Of a stretch of 64,000 bases of DNA, positions 1 through 10,648 are shown in pieces (positions within the stretch are counted from its first letter, which is position 1; each line of letters opens with the position of its first letter). A program made the translations under genes and the position numbers. The stretch comes from Nocardioides alkalitolerans. GTDB lineage: Bacteria > Actinomycetota > Actinomycetes > Propionibacteriales > Nocardioidaceae. The notes under the pieces are model-generated. The model made no database searches, had not been told where the DNA came from, and was given only the letters and a program-made list of their open reading frames with translations. The stretch is taken from assembly GCA_038184435.1 (NCBI GenBank), contig CP116227.1, positions 186,001-250,000 of the forward strand, read 5' to 3'.

Positions 1-302
1 ATCTCGATCGGCACGTCGGTGCTGACGCGGAAGACGATCTGCTGCCCGACGGTCGCCTCGACCCGCTCGGCGTCGGGGGTCACCGAGTCGCCGGCCACCG
101 TGACCTCGATGACGAGGGCGTCGCTCGCGATGCTGCTCGACGGCGCCTCACCGGGGGAGCTCGTGGACGAGGACGTCGCGCCGGGCTCCGGGCTCGGGTC
201 GCTGGTGTCGCTGTCGTCCGCGCGGCCGCCGCAGGCGGCGACGGACAGCACGAGGAGGGCGGTGGCCGCGGTGGTGGCGCACCGGCGCACGGCGGGTCGC
301 AT
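1..302 (-). CDS. Secreted lipoprotein, cupredoxin-like start (partial)
   Basis: Reading the minus strand from the ATG at 302 gives a signal peptide (MRPAVRRC, then a hydrophobic stretch) with a lipobox LSVAAC, so Cys24 is the likely lipidated residue. A Ser/Asp/Pro-rich linker follows. The visible end (ALVIEVTVAGDSVTPDAERV, then a V-x-V-G-Q-Q segment) resembles the first strands of secreted cupredoxin-like domains, but the metal-binding residues would lie outside the window. The gene runs off the left edge, so only about 100 residues are seen. It is divergent from the acyltransferase gene at 427. The lipoprotein call is firm; the fold is a guess. Confidence 0.7.
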   Translation of the reverse strand, partial: MRPAVRRCATTAATALLVLSVAACGGRADDSDTSDPSPEPGATSSSTSSPGEAPSSSIASDALVIEVTVAGDSVTPDAERVEATVGQQIVFRVSTDVPIE

Positions 303-385
303 CAGTCGTCTCTTCCTTCGTCGAACCGGTGGCTCCGGACGGCCCGAGACGCCCGTCACCCCACTCTGTCAGAATCGCCTCCGAG

Positions 386-403
386 GTTACGTACCGTCGT
401 AAC
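386..403. promoter_or_regulatory. Operator-like palindrome in divergent promoter
   Basis: GTTACG and CGTAAC form a perfect 6-bp inverted repeat around a 6-base spacer. It sits between the divergent lipoprotein (start 302) and acyltransferase (start 427) genes, where a dimeric repressor could control both. No regulator gene is adjacent, so this is only a candidate. Confidence 0.3.
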
Positions 404-426
404 GAGCCGGCAGGGAGGGTGGGTCT

Positions 427-1941
427 GTGACCGAGCGTCTGAGGTCCCGGGACATGACCATCCTGGCCACCGACTCCACCACGACCCCGCTCCACAACAC
501 GACGCTCGAGATCTTCGACCCCGGCGACTCGGGCTTCGACCACCCGCGGCTCGTCGAGCTGATCGCCGACCGGATCTCCTTCGTGCCGCGCTACCGGCAG
601 CGCATCCTGACCGTCCCCGGGTCGGTGGCCAACCCGGTCTGGGTGGACGACCAGCGCTTCGACCTCGGCTACCACGTGCGTCGCTCCGCGATCCCGCGTC
701 CGGGCGGGATGTCCGAGCTCCTCGAGCTGGTCGCCCGCATCGTGTCGCGCCCGCTCGACCGGTCGCGTCCGCTGTGGGAGGTCTACTTCGTCGAGGGCCT
801 GGCCGACGGTCGGGTCGCGGTGCTCTCGAAGTCCCACCAGATGCTCGTCGACGGGGTGGAGACCGTCGACATCGGCCAGGTGCTGCTCGACGCCCAGCCG
901 GAACCGAAGGTGATGGAGGCCGACGAGTGGCACGCGCGCCGTCGCCCCACCAACCCGGCCCTCGTCGTCGACGCCGTGCGCGAGTCGTTGACGTCGAGCG
1001 CCACGGTGCTCGCGACGGCCCGCACGGCGGGGGACGCGGTCGCCCGCGGCACGCTCGGCCTACGACGGCGGCTCACCGGTGTCGCCGGGCCGTTCGCACG
1101 CCTCGGCGGCCCCCTGGCCGCCCCGCCGCCGGTCGCCGAGTCGCCCATCACCCCCGCCACGCTCAGCCAGCAACGCCGGGTCGTCGGGGTCCGCACGAGC
1201 CTCGCCGACCACCGGCGCGTGCGCGAGGTGCACGGCGGCACGGTCAACGACGTGGTGCTCGCGACGGTCGCCGGCGCGCTCCGCACGTGGCTGATGGCCC
1301 GGGACCAGCGGTTCGGCCCGTCGCGCCGGGTGCGCGCACTGGTGCCCATGTCGGTCATCGACGACGAGCTCGAGGCGACCTCCCTCGGCACCCAGATCCA
1401 GGGCCACCTCGTGGACCTGCCGATCGGGGAGCCGAGCCCGGTCGTCCGGCTCCACCAGGTGTCGTACTCGTTCAAGGCCCACAGCGAGACCGGCCGCGCG
1501 GTCGCGGCGAACCGGCTGGCCGGCATCGCCGGGTTCGCCCCGACGACCTTCCACGCCCTCGGGTCCCGGGTGGCGCTCGCGGAGCTGCGCAGCAAGCGGT
1601 TCCAGCTGACGGTGACCAACGTGCCGGGCCCGCAGTTCCCGCTCTACGCGGCGGGCGCGCGGATGGTGGAGACCTACCCGGTGCCGCCGCTGCTCCCGCG
1701 GCACGCGCTCGCGATCGGGGTGACGTCCTACGACGGCCACGTCCACTACGGCGTGACCGGCGACCGCGACGCGATCGCCGATCTCGAGCTGTTCGGCCAG
1801 TGCCTCACCGACGCGCTCGACGAGCTGGTCGACACCACCACCGAGTCCCGTCGCCGTGCCCCCCGGGGCCGCGCCGCCGCTCGCGGTCGCGCCAGCGGAG
1901 CGGGGTCGGGCACCGATCGAGGGACGGGGGCCGGTCGATGA
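427..1941 (+). CDS. WS/DGAT-family acyltransferase, variant active site
   Basis: The 504-residue protein has the layout of wax ester synthase/diacylglycerol acyltransferases: an N-terminal condensation-like half (residues ~10-200) and a C-terminal half with the family motif near VTNVPGPQFPLYAAG. Such enzymes join acyl-CoA to fatty alcohol or diacylglycerol to make storage lipid. The motif normally written HHxxxDG reads HQMLVDG at residues 137-143 (codons CAC CAG), so the second, catalytic His is Gln138. Activity may therefore differ or be lost. The start is GTG, with GGGAGGG upstream. The last ~30 residues are an Arg/Gly/Ala-rich tail. Its stop overlaps the next gene (ATGA), which suggests co-transcription. 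Confidence 0.85.
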   Translation: MTERLRSRDMTILATDSTTTPLHNTTLEIFDPGDSGFDHPRLVELIADRISFVPRYRQRILTVPGSVANPVWVDDQRFDLGYHVRRSAIPRPGGMSELLELVARIVSRPLDRSRPLWEVYFVEGLADGRVAVLSKSHQMLVDGVETVDIGQVLLDAQPEPKVMEADEWHARRRPTNPALVVDAVRESLTSSATVLATARTAGDAVARGTLGLRRRLTGVAGPFARLGGPLAAPPPVAESPITPATLSQQRRVVGVRTSLADHRRVREVHGGTVNDVVLATVAGALRTWLMARDQRFGPSRRVRALVPMSVIDDELEATSLGTQIQGHLVDLPIGEPSPVVRLHQVSYSFKAHSETGRAVAANRLAGIAGFAPTTFHALGSRVALAELRSKRFQLTVTNVPGPQFPLYAAGARMVETYPVPPLLPRHALAIGVTSYDGHVHYGVTGDRDAIADLELFGQCLTDALDELVDTTTESRRRAPRGRAAARGRASGAGSGTDRGTGAGR

Positions 1942-2402
1942 CCGTGCGCGTGTTCGTGCCGGTGACCTCGGGCCGGCTGGCCCGCGTCGTCGCCGAGGGC
2001 CGTCTCGACGGGCCGTTCCGGGCCCACGCGGTCACCACGGCGCTGCAGGAGGCGTGGCCGGAGGCCGAGGCCGAGGAGTGGGAGTACGCCGCGCAGGCGG
2101 CCGCCGGCGTCGCCTCGCTCGCCGCGCGGGGGGAGGGCGACGTGCCGCGCCGCCTCGTGCTCGCCGCCGACGTGCCCGCGGTGCGGCCGGTGGGCGACGA
2201 GACCGACCCGACCGTCGTCGAGGTCGACGCCGACCTGCCGTGGAAGCGCATCGCGTCGGCCCACGTGGACGTCGAGGACCTGAGCCCGGCGATCGTCGCG
2301 GCGTACCTCTCCGACGAGGAGCTGCCCGACGTCGTCGACGGCGTCGAGCTCGACCACGACCTGGCGTGGTTCGCGACGCAGGAGATCCGCACGCTCCTCT
2401 GA
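1938..2402 (+). CDS. DUF6912-like hypothetical protein
   Basis: This 154-residue soluble acidic protein has no signal peptide or membrane segment. Its N-terminus (MTVRVFVPVTSGRLARVV), the central LVLAADVP segment and the C-terminal DLAWFATQEI resemble a small actinobacterial family I recall as DUF6912, whose function is unknown. The ATG overlaps the stop of the acyltransferase gene, so the two are translationally coupled. Third-position G+C is very high throughout, which supports real coding. I assign no function. Confidence 0.7.
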   Translation: MTVRVFVPVTSGRLARVVAEGRLDGPFRAHAVTTALQEAWPEAEAEEWEYAAQAAAGVASLAARGEGDVPRRLVLAADVPAVRPVGDETDPTVVEVDADLPWKRIASAHVDVEDLSPAIVAAYLSDEELPDVVDGVELDHDLAWFATQEIRTLL

Positions 2403-2461
2403 CCCGAGGGCCGCGACGGCCCCGGTTGAGCCCCGACCGGGGGCCTGCGACGATCGACGGC

Positions 2462-4099
<1,638 letters not shown>

Positions 4100-4141
4100 G
4101 CGGCGCCGCGCCGGCGCGCATCGTGCTGCTGAGCGCTCCGC

Positions 4142-4609
4142 TCAGCGGGCGAGCCACGCGCGACCGGCGCGGTTCTCGGCCTTGAGGGCCTTGACGAGCA
4201 TGTCGCCGATGAGGCCCTCGATCTTGCCGCCGACGAGCGGGATCGAGACCTTGATCTCGAGGTCGACGGTCTCGACCGTGCCGCCGTCGACGCTCTTCAG
4301 GGTCGCCGTGCCCTTCATGTCCCCGGGCTTGCCGGGGATGGTGACGTGCACGTCGGCCTGGTCGCCGTTCCAGGTCTCGCGCTGGTCGATGACGATCTCG
4401 TCGCCCACGAACTTCTTCGCGAACGACGGGATGCCCGCCGCCGGCTGGATCGTCTCGAGGTGCACCTTCGTGCCCTGGATGTCGACGGTGGAGCGGAGGG
4501 CCCGCTGCTCGGTCGCGACGGTGCGTCGGAACTCCTCGTCGAGGAGCATCGCGCGGACGTCCTCGATCGGGGCGTCGTAGGTGAGGTCGTGGGAGATGCG
4601 CTTCGCCAT
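4142..4609 (-). CDS. DUF2505 (SRPBCC-like) protein
   Basis: From the ATG at 4609 (MAKRISHDLTYDAPIEDVRA) this is a 155-residue protein matching the actinobacterial DUF2505 family, which has an SRPBCC-type lipid/ligand-binding fold. The conserved order is an N-terminal strand, F-x-x-x-V-A-T-E-Q, a central F-x-K-K-F-V-G-D-E strand and a C-terminal amphipathic helix (GKIEGLIGDMLVKALKAENR). Two further in-frame ATGs (4618 and 4645) would add up to 12 residues, but homologues normally start at MAKR or similar. It is divergent from the glutamate dehydrogenase gene and convergent with pruA. Its function is unknown. Confidence 0.8.
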   Translation of the reverse strand: MAKRISHDLTYDAPIEDVRAMLLDEEFRRTVATEQRALRSTVDIQGTKVHLETIQPAAGIPSFAKKFVGDEIVIDQRETWNGDQADVHVTIPGKPGDMKGTATLKSVDGGTVETVDLEIKVSIPLVGGKIEGLIGDMLVKALKAENRAGRAWLAR

Positions 4610-4676
4610 GGGCGTCATCATGGCGCACCGTCCCCAGCGCTGCACCCGCGTCCGTCCCCGCCCCGGCGCGCGTCCC

Positions 4677-4706
4677 TTGTCCGGGCTCGCCGGGCGCCCC
4701 TAGGGT
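4677..4706 (+). promoter_or_regulatory. Leaderless-type promoter of the glutamate dehydrogenase gene
   Basis: TTGTCC (4677-4682) and TAGGGT (4701-4706) are 18 bases apart, a good sigma-A-like -35/-10 pair. The GTG start at 4713 is six bases past the -10, so transcription probably begins at the start codon. Confidence 0.55.
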
Positions 4707-4712
4707 CGCAGG

Positions 4713-7700
4713 GTGGCGACGACCCTGGACGGCAGGAACCTCGACCGGAGCAAGACCGACCTGGTGGCGGAGGCCGCCGACCACGCCCGGTCGCGGTGCG
4801 CCGCGCTCGGCGTGGACCCGGGGGACGTGGACGGCCTGATGACGGCGTACTTCCGCCACGTGGCCCCCGAGGACATCCTCGACCGCTCCCCGTCGGACCT
4901 CTACGGGGCGTTCGCCTCCCACCGCCGCCTGGCGCAGACCCGTGCGGCCGGCGAGGCGGTCGTGCGGATCAGCACCCCCGGGGCGGCCGAGAACGGCTGG
5001 ACGGCGGGAGGTCACACGGTGGTCGAGGTCGTCACCGACGACATGCCGTTCCTCGTCGACAGCGTGACGATGGAGCTCGACCGCCAGGGGCGCGACGTCC
5101 ACGTCGTCCTCCACCCCCAGCTGCTCGTGCAGCGGGACGCCGCCGGCGAGCTCCTCGACGTGCGGGCCGTCGAGGAGGGCACCGCGCCGGCACCGGGGCA
5201 GGACGAGGTGGCGACGGACGCCGAGGCCCTGCGCGAGTCCTGGATCCACGTCGAGATCGGCCGCCTCGCGACGGACGACGGCGCCGACGACCCCGAGGAC
5301 ATCCGCGCCGCCGTGCTCGCCGTGCTCGCCGACGTGCGCGCCGCGGTCGCGGACTGGCCCGCGATGCGCGACGCGGTGGAGCGGGTGGTCGCCGACCTGC
5401 GGGAGCGTCCCGACGAGACGGCGCCCGGCGTCGACGCCGCCGAGGTGCGCCGCGGTGCCGACCTGCTCGCCTGGCTCGCCGACGACCACTTCACGCTGCT
5501 CGGCTACCGGGAGTACGTGCTCGACGCCGACACCCTCGAGGTGGTGCCGGGCACCGGGCTCGGCATCCTCCGCGAGCCGGCGCCGGGCGAGCCGCCCACG
5601 CAGCGGGTCGCGGGCGGCTCGGGACGGCTCACCGAGGAGGTGCGGGCGCGCCTGCGCGAGCCCAACCTGCTGGTGCTGGCCAAGGCGAACTCGCGGGCCA
5701 CCGTGCACCGCCCGGCCTACCTCGACTACGTCGGCGTGAAGACGTTCGCCCCCGACGGCACCGTGACCGGCGAGCGCCGGATCCTCGGGTTGTTCTCCTC
5801 CGCGGCGTACACGGAGTCCCTGACCCGCATCCCGCTGTTGCGGGACAAGGCGCAGGCGGTGCTCGACGGCCTCGGGTTCGCGCCGTCGAGCCACGCGGGC
5901 AAGGCACTGCTCGACACCCTCGAGAACTTCCCGCGCGACGAGCTCTTCCAGACGCCGGTCGCGGAGCTGACGCCCATCGCCCAGGCGGTGATGTACGCCC
6001 GGGAGCGGCGTCGGGCGCTGCGCCTCTTCGTGCGCCGCGACACCTACGGGCGCTACCTGTCCGTGCTCGTCTACCTGCCCCACGACCGGTACTCCACGAC
6101 GGTCCGGGAGCGCTTCACGGCCGTGCTGCGGCAGCGGCTCGACGCGGGAGGCATCGAGTACGCGGTGCGGCTCTCCGACGCCGCCATGGTGCGGGTCCAC
6201 TTCGTCGTGCGACCGCGGGAGGGCATCGCCGTGGCGCCCAGCGACGCCGCCCTGGTGGCCGACCTCGAGCACCGCTTCGACGAGGCCGCCCGCTCGTGGC
6301 GCGACGACCTGCGCGCCGCGCTCATCGCGAGCCACGGCGAGGTGGACGGGGCGCGGCTGGCCCGTCGCTACGGCAACGCGTTCCCGGAGGCCTACAAGGA
6401 GGACTTCGACGCCCGCACGGCCGCCTCCGACATCGGTCGCCTCGAGCAGGTACGCCGCGAGGGAGCCACGCACGGGGGTGTCGACGTGGCGCTGCACCAG
6501 CCGGTGGACGCCCCGCCGGGGGAGGCCCTGCTGAAGATCTTCCGGGTCGGGCCGCCCATCTCGCTGTCCACGGTGCTGCCGATGATCTCCTCGATGGGCG
6601 TCGAGGTGCTCGACGAGCGGCCCTACGAGCTGGAGGGCCTCGACGAGCCGTCGTGGGTCTACGAGTTCGCGCTCCGCCACGACGGTCCCGTGCCGTCGGA
6701 GGCGGTGGAGCTCTTCGGCAGCGCGCTGCGCGCCGTGTGGGACGGCCACGCCGAGGTGGACCGCTTCAACGCCCTCGTGCTGGGCGGCGGCCTGACCTGG
6801 CGGCAGGTGAGCGTGCTGCGGGCCTACGGCCGCTACATGCGGCAGGGCGCCTCGCCGTTCTCCACGGGCTCGATGGCCGACGCCCTGGCGGCCAACCTCG
6901 ACATCACACGCCTGCTCGTCGCGCTGTTCGCCGCCCGCTTCGACCCGGACGTGGAGCCCGACGCGGGGGACGCGACCCGCGAGGAGACCGAGGGGCGCCT
7001 GGTCGGGGAGATCACCTCGGCCCTCGAGGAGGTCGTCTCCCTCGACCACGACCGCATCCTGCGGGCCTACCTGACGCACGTGCGCGCCACGCTCCGCACC
7101 AACTTCTTCCAGGAGCCCGACGCGGGCGGGGTGCGCTCCCACCTCGCGCTCAAGCTGCGGCCCTCGGCGATCCCCGACCTGCCCGCGCCGCGGCCCGCCT
7201 TCGAGATCTTCGTGTACTCGCCGCGGGTCGAGGGCGTGCACCTGCGCTTCGGCTCGGTGGCGCGCGGCGGCCTGCGGTGGTCGGACCGGCGCGACGACTT
7301 CCGCACCGAGGTGCTGGGCCTGGTGAAGGCCCAGATGGTGAAGAACACGGTGATCGTGCCGGTCGGCGCCAAGGGCGGTTTCTACGCCAAGCGCCTGCCC
7401 GACCCGAGCGACCGCGAGGCGTGGATGGCGGAGGGGGTCGCGGCGTACCGCACCTTCATCTCCGGCCTGCTCGACGTCACCGACAACCTCGTGGAGTCGG
7501 CCGAGGGGCGCACGGTGGTGCCGCCGCAGCGGGTCGTGCGCCACGACGGCGACGACACCTACCTCGTCGTCGCGGCCGACAAGGGCACGGCCACGTTCTC
7601 CGACATCGCGAACGGGCTGTCGGCCGACTACGGGTTCTGGCTCGGCGACGCGTTCGCCTCGGGCGGATCGGTGGGCTACGACCACAAGGCCATGGGCATC

Positions 7701-9707
7701 ACCGCCCGCGGGGCGTGGGTCTCGGTCCAGCGCCACTTCCGCGAGCTCGGCCTCGACACGCAGCGCGAGGACTTCACCGTCGTCGGCATCGGCGACATGT
7801 CGGGCGACGTGTTCGGCAACGGGATGCTGTGCTCGCCCCACATCCGCCTGGTGGCCGCCTTCGACCACCGTGACATCTTCCTCGACCCGGACCCCGACCC
7901 GGCCGCGTCGTACGAGGAGCGGGAGCGACTCTTCCGCCTGCCGCGCTCGTCGTGGCGCGACTACGACCGCGCGACGATCTCCGCGGGCGGCGGCGTGCAC
8001 CCCCGCACGGCGAAGTCGATCCCGGTGACCGAGCAGGTACGCCGCGTGCTCGGCCTCGCCGACGACGTCACCTCCCTGCCGCCCAACGACCTGCTCCGCG
8101 CCATCCTCAGGGCGCCGGCCGACCTGCTGTGGAACGGCGGCATCGGCACCTACGTGAAGGCCGCCCACGAGTCCCACGCGGACGCGGGCGACAAGGCCAA
8201 CGACGGCATCCGCGTGAACGGCGGCGACCTGCGGGTGCGGGTCGTCGGGGAGGGCGGCAACCTGGGCCTGACCCAGGGCGGCCGCATCGAGTTCGCGCGC
8301 AACGGCGGTCGGCTCAACACCGACTTCATCGACAACTCGGCGGGCGTCGACACGTCCGACCGCGAGGTCAACATCAAGATCCTGCTCGACCGGGTCGTGG
8401 CCGCGGGCGACCTCACGGCCAAGCAGCGCGACGAGCTCCTGGCGTCGATGACCGACGAGGTCGCCGCGCTCGTGCTCCGCGACAACGACCAGCAGAACCG
8501 GGCGCTCGCCAACGCGGACGCCAACGCGCCGGCCCTCCTCCACGTGCACGAGCGGTGGATGCGGCGGCTCGAGGGCGACGGCGTGTTCGACCGGGCGCTG
8601 GAGGGCCTGCCGGACCGGGCCGAGGTGCGGCGCCGGCTCGAGGCGGGCGAGGGGCTGAGCCAGCCGGAGCTGGCGGTGCTGATGAGCTGGACCAAGATCG
8701 TGCTGGCCGACGAGCTGCTGGAGTCCGACCTGCCCGACGACCCCTACCTGCGGGGGCTGCTCTACAGCTACTTCCCGACCCCGATGCGGCACCGGTTCCG
8801 TGCCCAGATGGACGCCCACCCGCTGCGGCGCGAGATCGTCGTGACGGCCGTGGTCAACCACCTCGTCAACACGGCGGGCATGACCTACTGGCCCCGGCTG
8901 GCCGACGAGACGGGCGCCGCCCCGGCGGAGCTCGCGCGGGCCCACTTCGTCGCGGAGGAGATCTTCGGGGCCGTCGCGCTCCGCCGCGAGATCGAGGCGC
9001 TCGACAACCAGCTGGACGCCGCCGTGCAGACCCGCATGCGCATCGAGCTGCGCACCCTGGTCGAGCGGGCGTCCCGCTGGCTCGTGCTGCGCCGCTCCGA
9101 CCGTGGGGCGGAGGGCGTCGTCGACTTCTTCGGCGAGCGCATCCAGCAGGTGCTCACGGGCGACCCCGGGCTGGCCGGGCTGCTCAGCGGGCGCGACCTC
9201 GCGGCGTACGAGCAGCGCCGCGACGCCCTCCTCGAGGGCGAGGTGCCGCGCGACCTGGCCGAGCGGATCGCGGCCCTCCCGCCGTCCTACGCGCTCCTGT
9301 CGGTCGTGGAGACCGCCGCCTCCGAGGACCTGCCGGCGGAGACGGTGGCCCGGGTGCACTTCGCGCTCGGCGAGCGGCTCGGGCTGTCGAGCCTGCTGAC
9401 CCGCATCCTGGCCCTCCCGCGCTCCGACCGGTGGGAGACGACCGCGCGGGCGGCGCTGCGCGACGACCTGCACGCCGTGCACGCGCTGCTCACCGCCCAG
9501 GCGCTCGCCGCGTCGTCCGACGACGACCCGGCACCGGTGCGGGTGGCGACCTGGGAGGAGACGCAGCCGCACGTCGTGGCGCGCGCGGCGAGCACGCTCG
9601 AGGAGGTGTGCGCCGAGGAGCCCGACCTGGCCCGGCTCTCCGTCGGCATGCGCGTCGTGCGCGGGCTGGTGGCGACGACGCCGAGCGGCGGGGCCGACGT
9701 GGCCTGA
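4713..9707 (+). CDS. gdh: NAD-specific glutamate dehydrogenase, 180-kDa class
   Basis: This 1664-residue protein is the length of the large NAD-dependent glutamate dehydrogenases (Streptomyces clavuligerus and M. tuberculosis Rv2476c type). They deaminate glutamate to 2-oxoglutarate and ammonia. The catalytic core is central: the substrate/lysine region KAQMVKNTVIVPVGAKGGF begins at Lys872, and the NAD-binding segment VVGEGGNLGLTQ begins near residue 1177. The long N-terminal part carries the ACT-like regulatory domains of the family, and the C-terminal ~400 residues are the helical tail. GTG start with a near-consensus promoter and no leader. It is a single gene with no frameshift. With pruA just upstream it could complete proline-to-2-oxoglutarate catabolism. 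Confidence 0.96.
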   Translation: MATTLDGRNLDRSKTDLVAEAADHARSRCAALGVDPGDVDGLMTAYFRHVAPEDILDRSPSDLYGAFASHRRLAQTRAAGEAVVRISTPGAAENGWTAGGHTVVEVVTDDMPFLVDSVTMELDRQGRDVHVVLHPQLLVQRDAAGELLDVRAVEEGTAPAPGQDEVATDAEALRESWIHVEIGRLATDDGADDPEDIRAAVLAVLADVRAAVADWPAMRDAVERVVADLRERPDETAPGVDAAEVRRGADLLAWLADDHFTLLGYREYVLDADTLEVVPGTGLGILREPAPGEPPTQRVAGGSGRLTEEVRARLREPNLLVLAKANSRATVHRPAYLDYVGVKTFAPDGTVTGERRILGLFSSAAYTESLTRIPLLRDKAQAVLDGLGFAPSSHAGKALLDTLENFPRDELFQTPVAELTPIAQAVMYARERRRALRLFVRRDTYGRYLSVLVYLPHDRYSTTVRERFTAVLRQRLDAGGIEYAVRLSDAAMVRVHFVVRPREGIAVAPSDAALVADLEHRFDEAARSWRDDLRAALIASHGEVDGARLARRYGNAFPEAYKEDFDARTAASDIGRLEQVRREGATHGGVDVALHQPVDAPPGEALLKIFRVGPPISLSTVLPMISSMGVEVLDERPYELEGLDEPSWVYEFALRHDGPVPSEAVELFGSALRAVWDGHAEVDRFNALVLGGGLTWRQVSVLRAYGRYMRQGASPFSTGSMADALAANLDITRLLVALFAARFDPDVEPDAGDATREETEGRLVGEITSALEEVVSLDHDRILRAYLTHVRATLRTNFFQEPDAGGVRSHLALKLRPSAIPDLPAPRPAFEIFVYSPRVEGVHLRFGSVARGGLRWSDRRDDFRTEVLGLVKAQMVKNTVIVPVGAKGGFYAKRLPDPSDREAWMAEGVAAYRTFISGLLDVTDNLVESAEGRTVVPPQRVVRHDGDDTYLVVAADKGTATFSDIANGLSADYGFWLGDAFASGGSVGYDHKAMGITARGAWVSVQRHFRELGLDTQREDFTVVGIGDMSGDVFGNGMLCSPHIRLVAAFDHRDIFLDPDPDPAASYEERERLFRLPRSSWRDYDRATISAGGGVHPRTAKSIPVTEQVRRVLGLADDVTSLPPNDLLRAILRAPADLLWNGGIGTYVKAAHESHADAGDKANDGIRVNGGDLRVRVVGEGGNLGLTQGGRIEFARNGGRLNTDFIDNSAGVDTSDREVNIKILLDRVVAAGDLTAKQRDELLASMTDEVAALVLRDNDQQNRALANADANAPALLHVHERWMRRLEGDGVFDRALEGLPDRAEVRRRLEAGEGLSQPELAVLMSWTKIVLADELLESDLPDDPYLRGLLYSYFPTPMRHRFRAQMDAHPLRREIVVTAVVNHLVNTAGMTYWPRLADETGAAPAELARAHFVAEEIFGAVALRREIEALDNQLDAAVQTRMRIELRTLVERASRWLVLRRSDRGAEGVVDFFGERIQQVLTGDPGLAGLLSGRDLAAYEQRRDALLEGEVPRDLAERIAALPPSYALLSVVETAASEDLPAETVARVHFALGERLGLSSLLTRILALPRSDRWETTARAALRDDLHAVHALLTAQALAASSDDDPAPVRVATWEETQPHVVARAASTLEEVCAEEPDLARLSVGMRVVRGLVATTPSGGADVA

Positions 9708-9822
9708 GGTCGGGCGGGCTGGCCTGGCGAGGCGTGGAACTGGGACGTTGGTGCGTCCCGGGCTCGCTACGACCTGCCCCGTCCGCACCTTTCTCGCGGC
9801 GGCGGGAGCGGCGGGCGCGACT

Positions 9823-9844
9823 GAGCCGGCCAGCGGACCGGCTC
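9823..9844. terminator. Hairpin between convergent genes
   Basis: GAGCCGG and CCGGCTC pair across an 8-base loop, between the convergent glutamate dehydrogenase (stop 9707) and crotonase (stop 9851) genes. There is no T-run. It is a plausible terminator for the crotonase side. Confidence 0.35.
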
Positions 9845-9850
9845 GAGCGC

Positions 9851-10648
9851 TCAGCGCCCCTCGAACCTCGGCGCGCGCTTCTCCACGAAGGCCGTCATGC
9901 CCTCGGCGGTGTCGGCGGTGCGGAACAGGGTGAGCTGGCCGAGGTTCTCCCGTTCGAGCGCCGGCTCGAGCTGGTCGAGCGCGGCGGCGTTGACGGCCTT
10001 CTTGGTCGCGGCGTACGCCAGCGGCGCTCCCGCGGCGAGCGTCGAGGCGAGGGCGGCGACGGCCTCCGGGAACGCCTCCGCGGGCACGAGGTGGCTGACG
10101 AGCCCCGCGGCGTGGGCGTCGGCGGCCGGGAGCCGTTCGCCGAGGAGCACCATCCGCATCGCCCGGGCTCGGCCGACGGCGGCCGCGATGGTCGCGGTGG
10201 AGCCGCCGTCGGGCATGAGGCCGATCCGGGCGAAGGTGAACGCGAACGAGGCGTCGCTCGAGGTCACCTGCAGGTCGCAGGCCAGGGCGAGGGACGCGCC
10301 GACGCCCGCGGCGACGCCGTTGACCGCGGCGACCACCGGCTTGTCGAGGCGGACGACGGCACGGACGAGCCGGTTGGCCCGGTGCACGGCGTCGTCGTCG
10401 AAGGCGTCGAGGGGCGAGTCGCCGGCCAGGGCGGCGCCCGAGCTGAACGCCTTCCCGCGGCCGGTGACGACCACCACGCGCACGTCGTCGCGGCCCACGG
10501 CGCGCTCCAACGTCGCGGCGGTCGACTCGACCATGGCGGCGTCGAGCGCGTTGTAGGACTCCGGCCGGTCGAAGGTGACCGTGAGGACGCCCCGGGCGTC
10601 GAGGTCGATCTCGACGCCCGGGGCGCGGGTGATCCACTCAGCGGACAA
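9851..10648 (-). CDS. Enoyl-CoA hydratase/isomerase family protein (PaaG-like)
   Basis: This 265-residue crotonase-fold protein has the two oxyanion-hole segments FSSGAAL (~68-74) and GVAAGVGASL (111-120). The classical hydratase Glu pair is absent. Instead Asp147 lies in GLMPDGG, as in PaaG-type ring 1,2-epoxyphenylacetyl-CoA isomerases and Delta3-Delta2 enoyl-CoA isomerases. The substrate is an acyl-CoA but its identity cannot be read. It starts at TTG (10648) inside the last codons of pncA, with GGGGTG a few bases upstream, so it is probably translated from the pncB-pncA mRNA. No other beta-oxidation genes are adjacent, so the link to NAD salvage looks incidental. Confidence 0.85.
   Translation of the reverse strand: MSAEWITRAPGVEIDLDARGVLTVTFDRPESYNALDAAMVESTAATLERAVGRDDVRVVVVTGRGKAFSSGAALAGDSPLDAFDDDAVHRANRLVRAVVRLDKPVVAAVNGVAAGVGASLALACDLQVTSSDASFAFTFARIGLMPDGGSTATIAAAVGRARAMRMVLLGERLPAADAHAAGLVSHLVPAEAFPEAVAALASTLAAGAPLAYAATKKAVNAAALDQLEPALERENLGQLTLFRTADTAEGMTAFVEKRAPRFEGR

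Noticed and set aside
19..402. Plus-strand frame at the left edge
   Set aside because: It is antisense to a lipoprotein gene with a clear signal peptide and lipobox.
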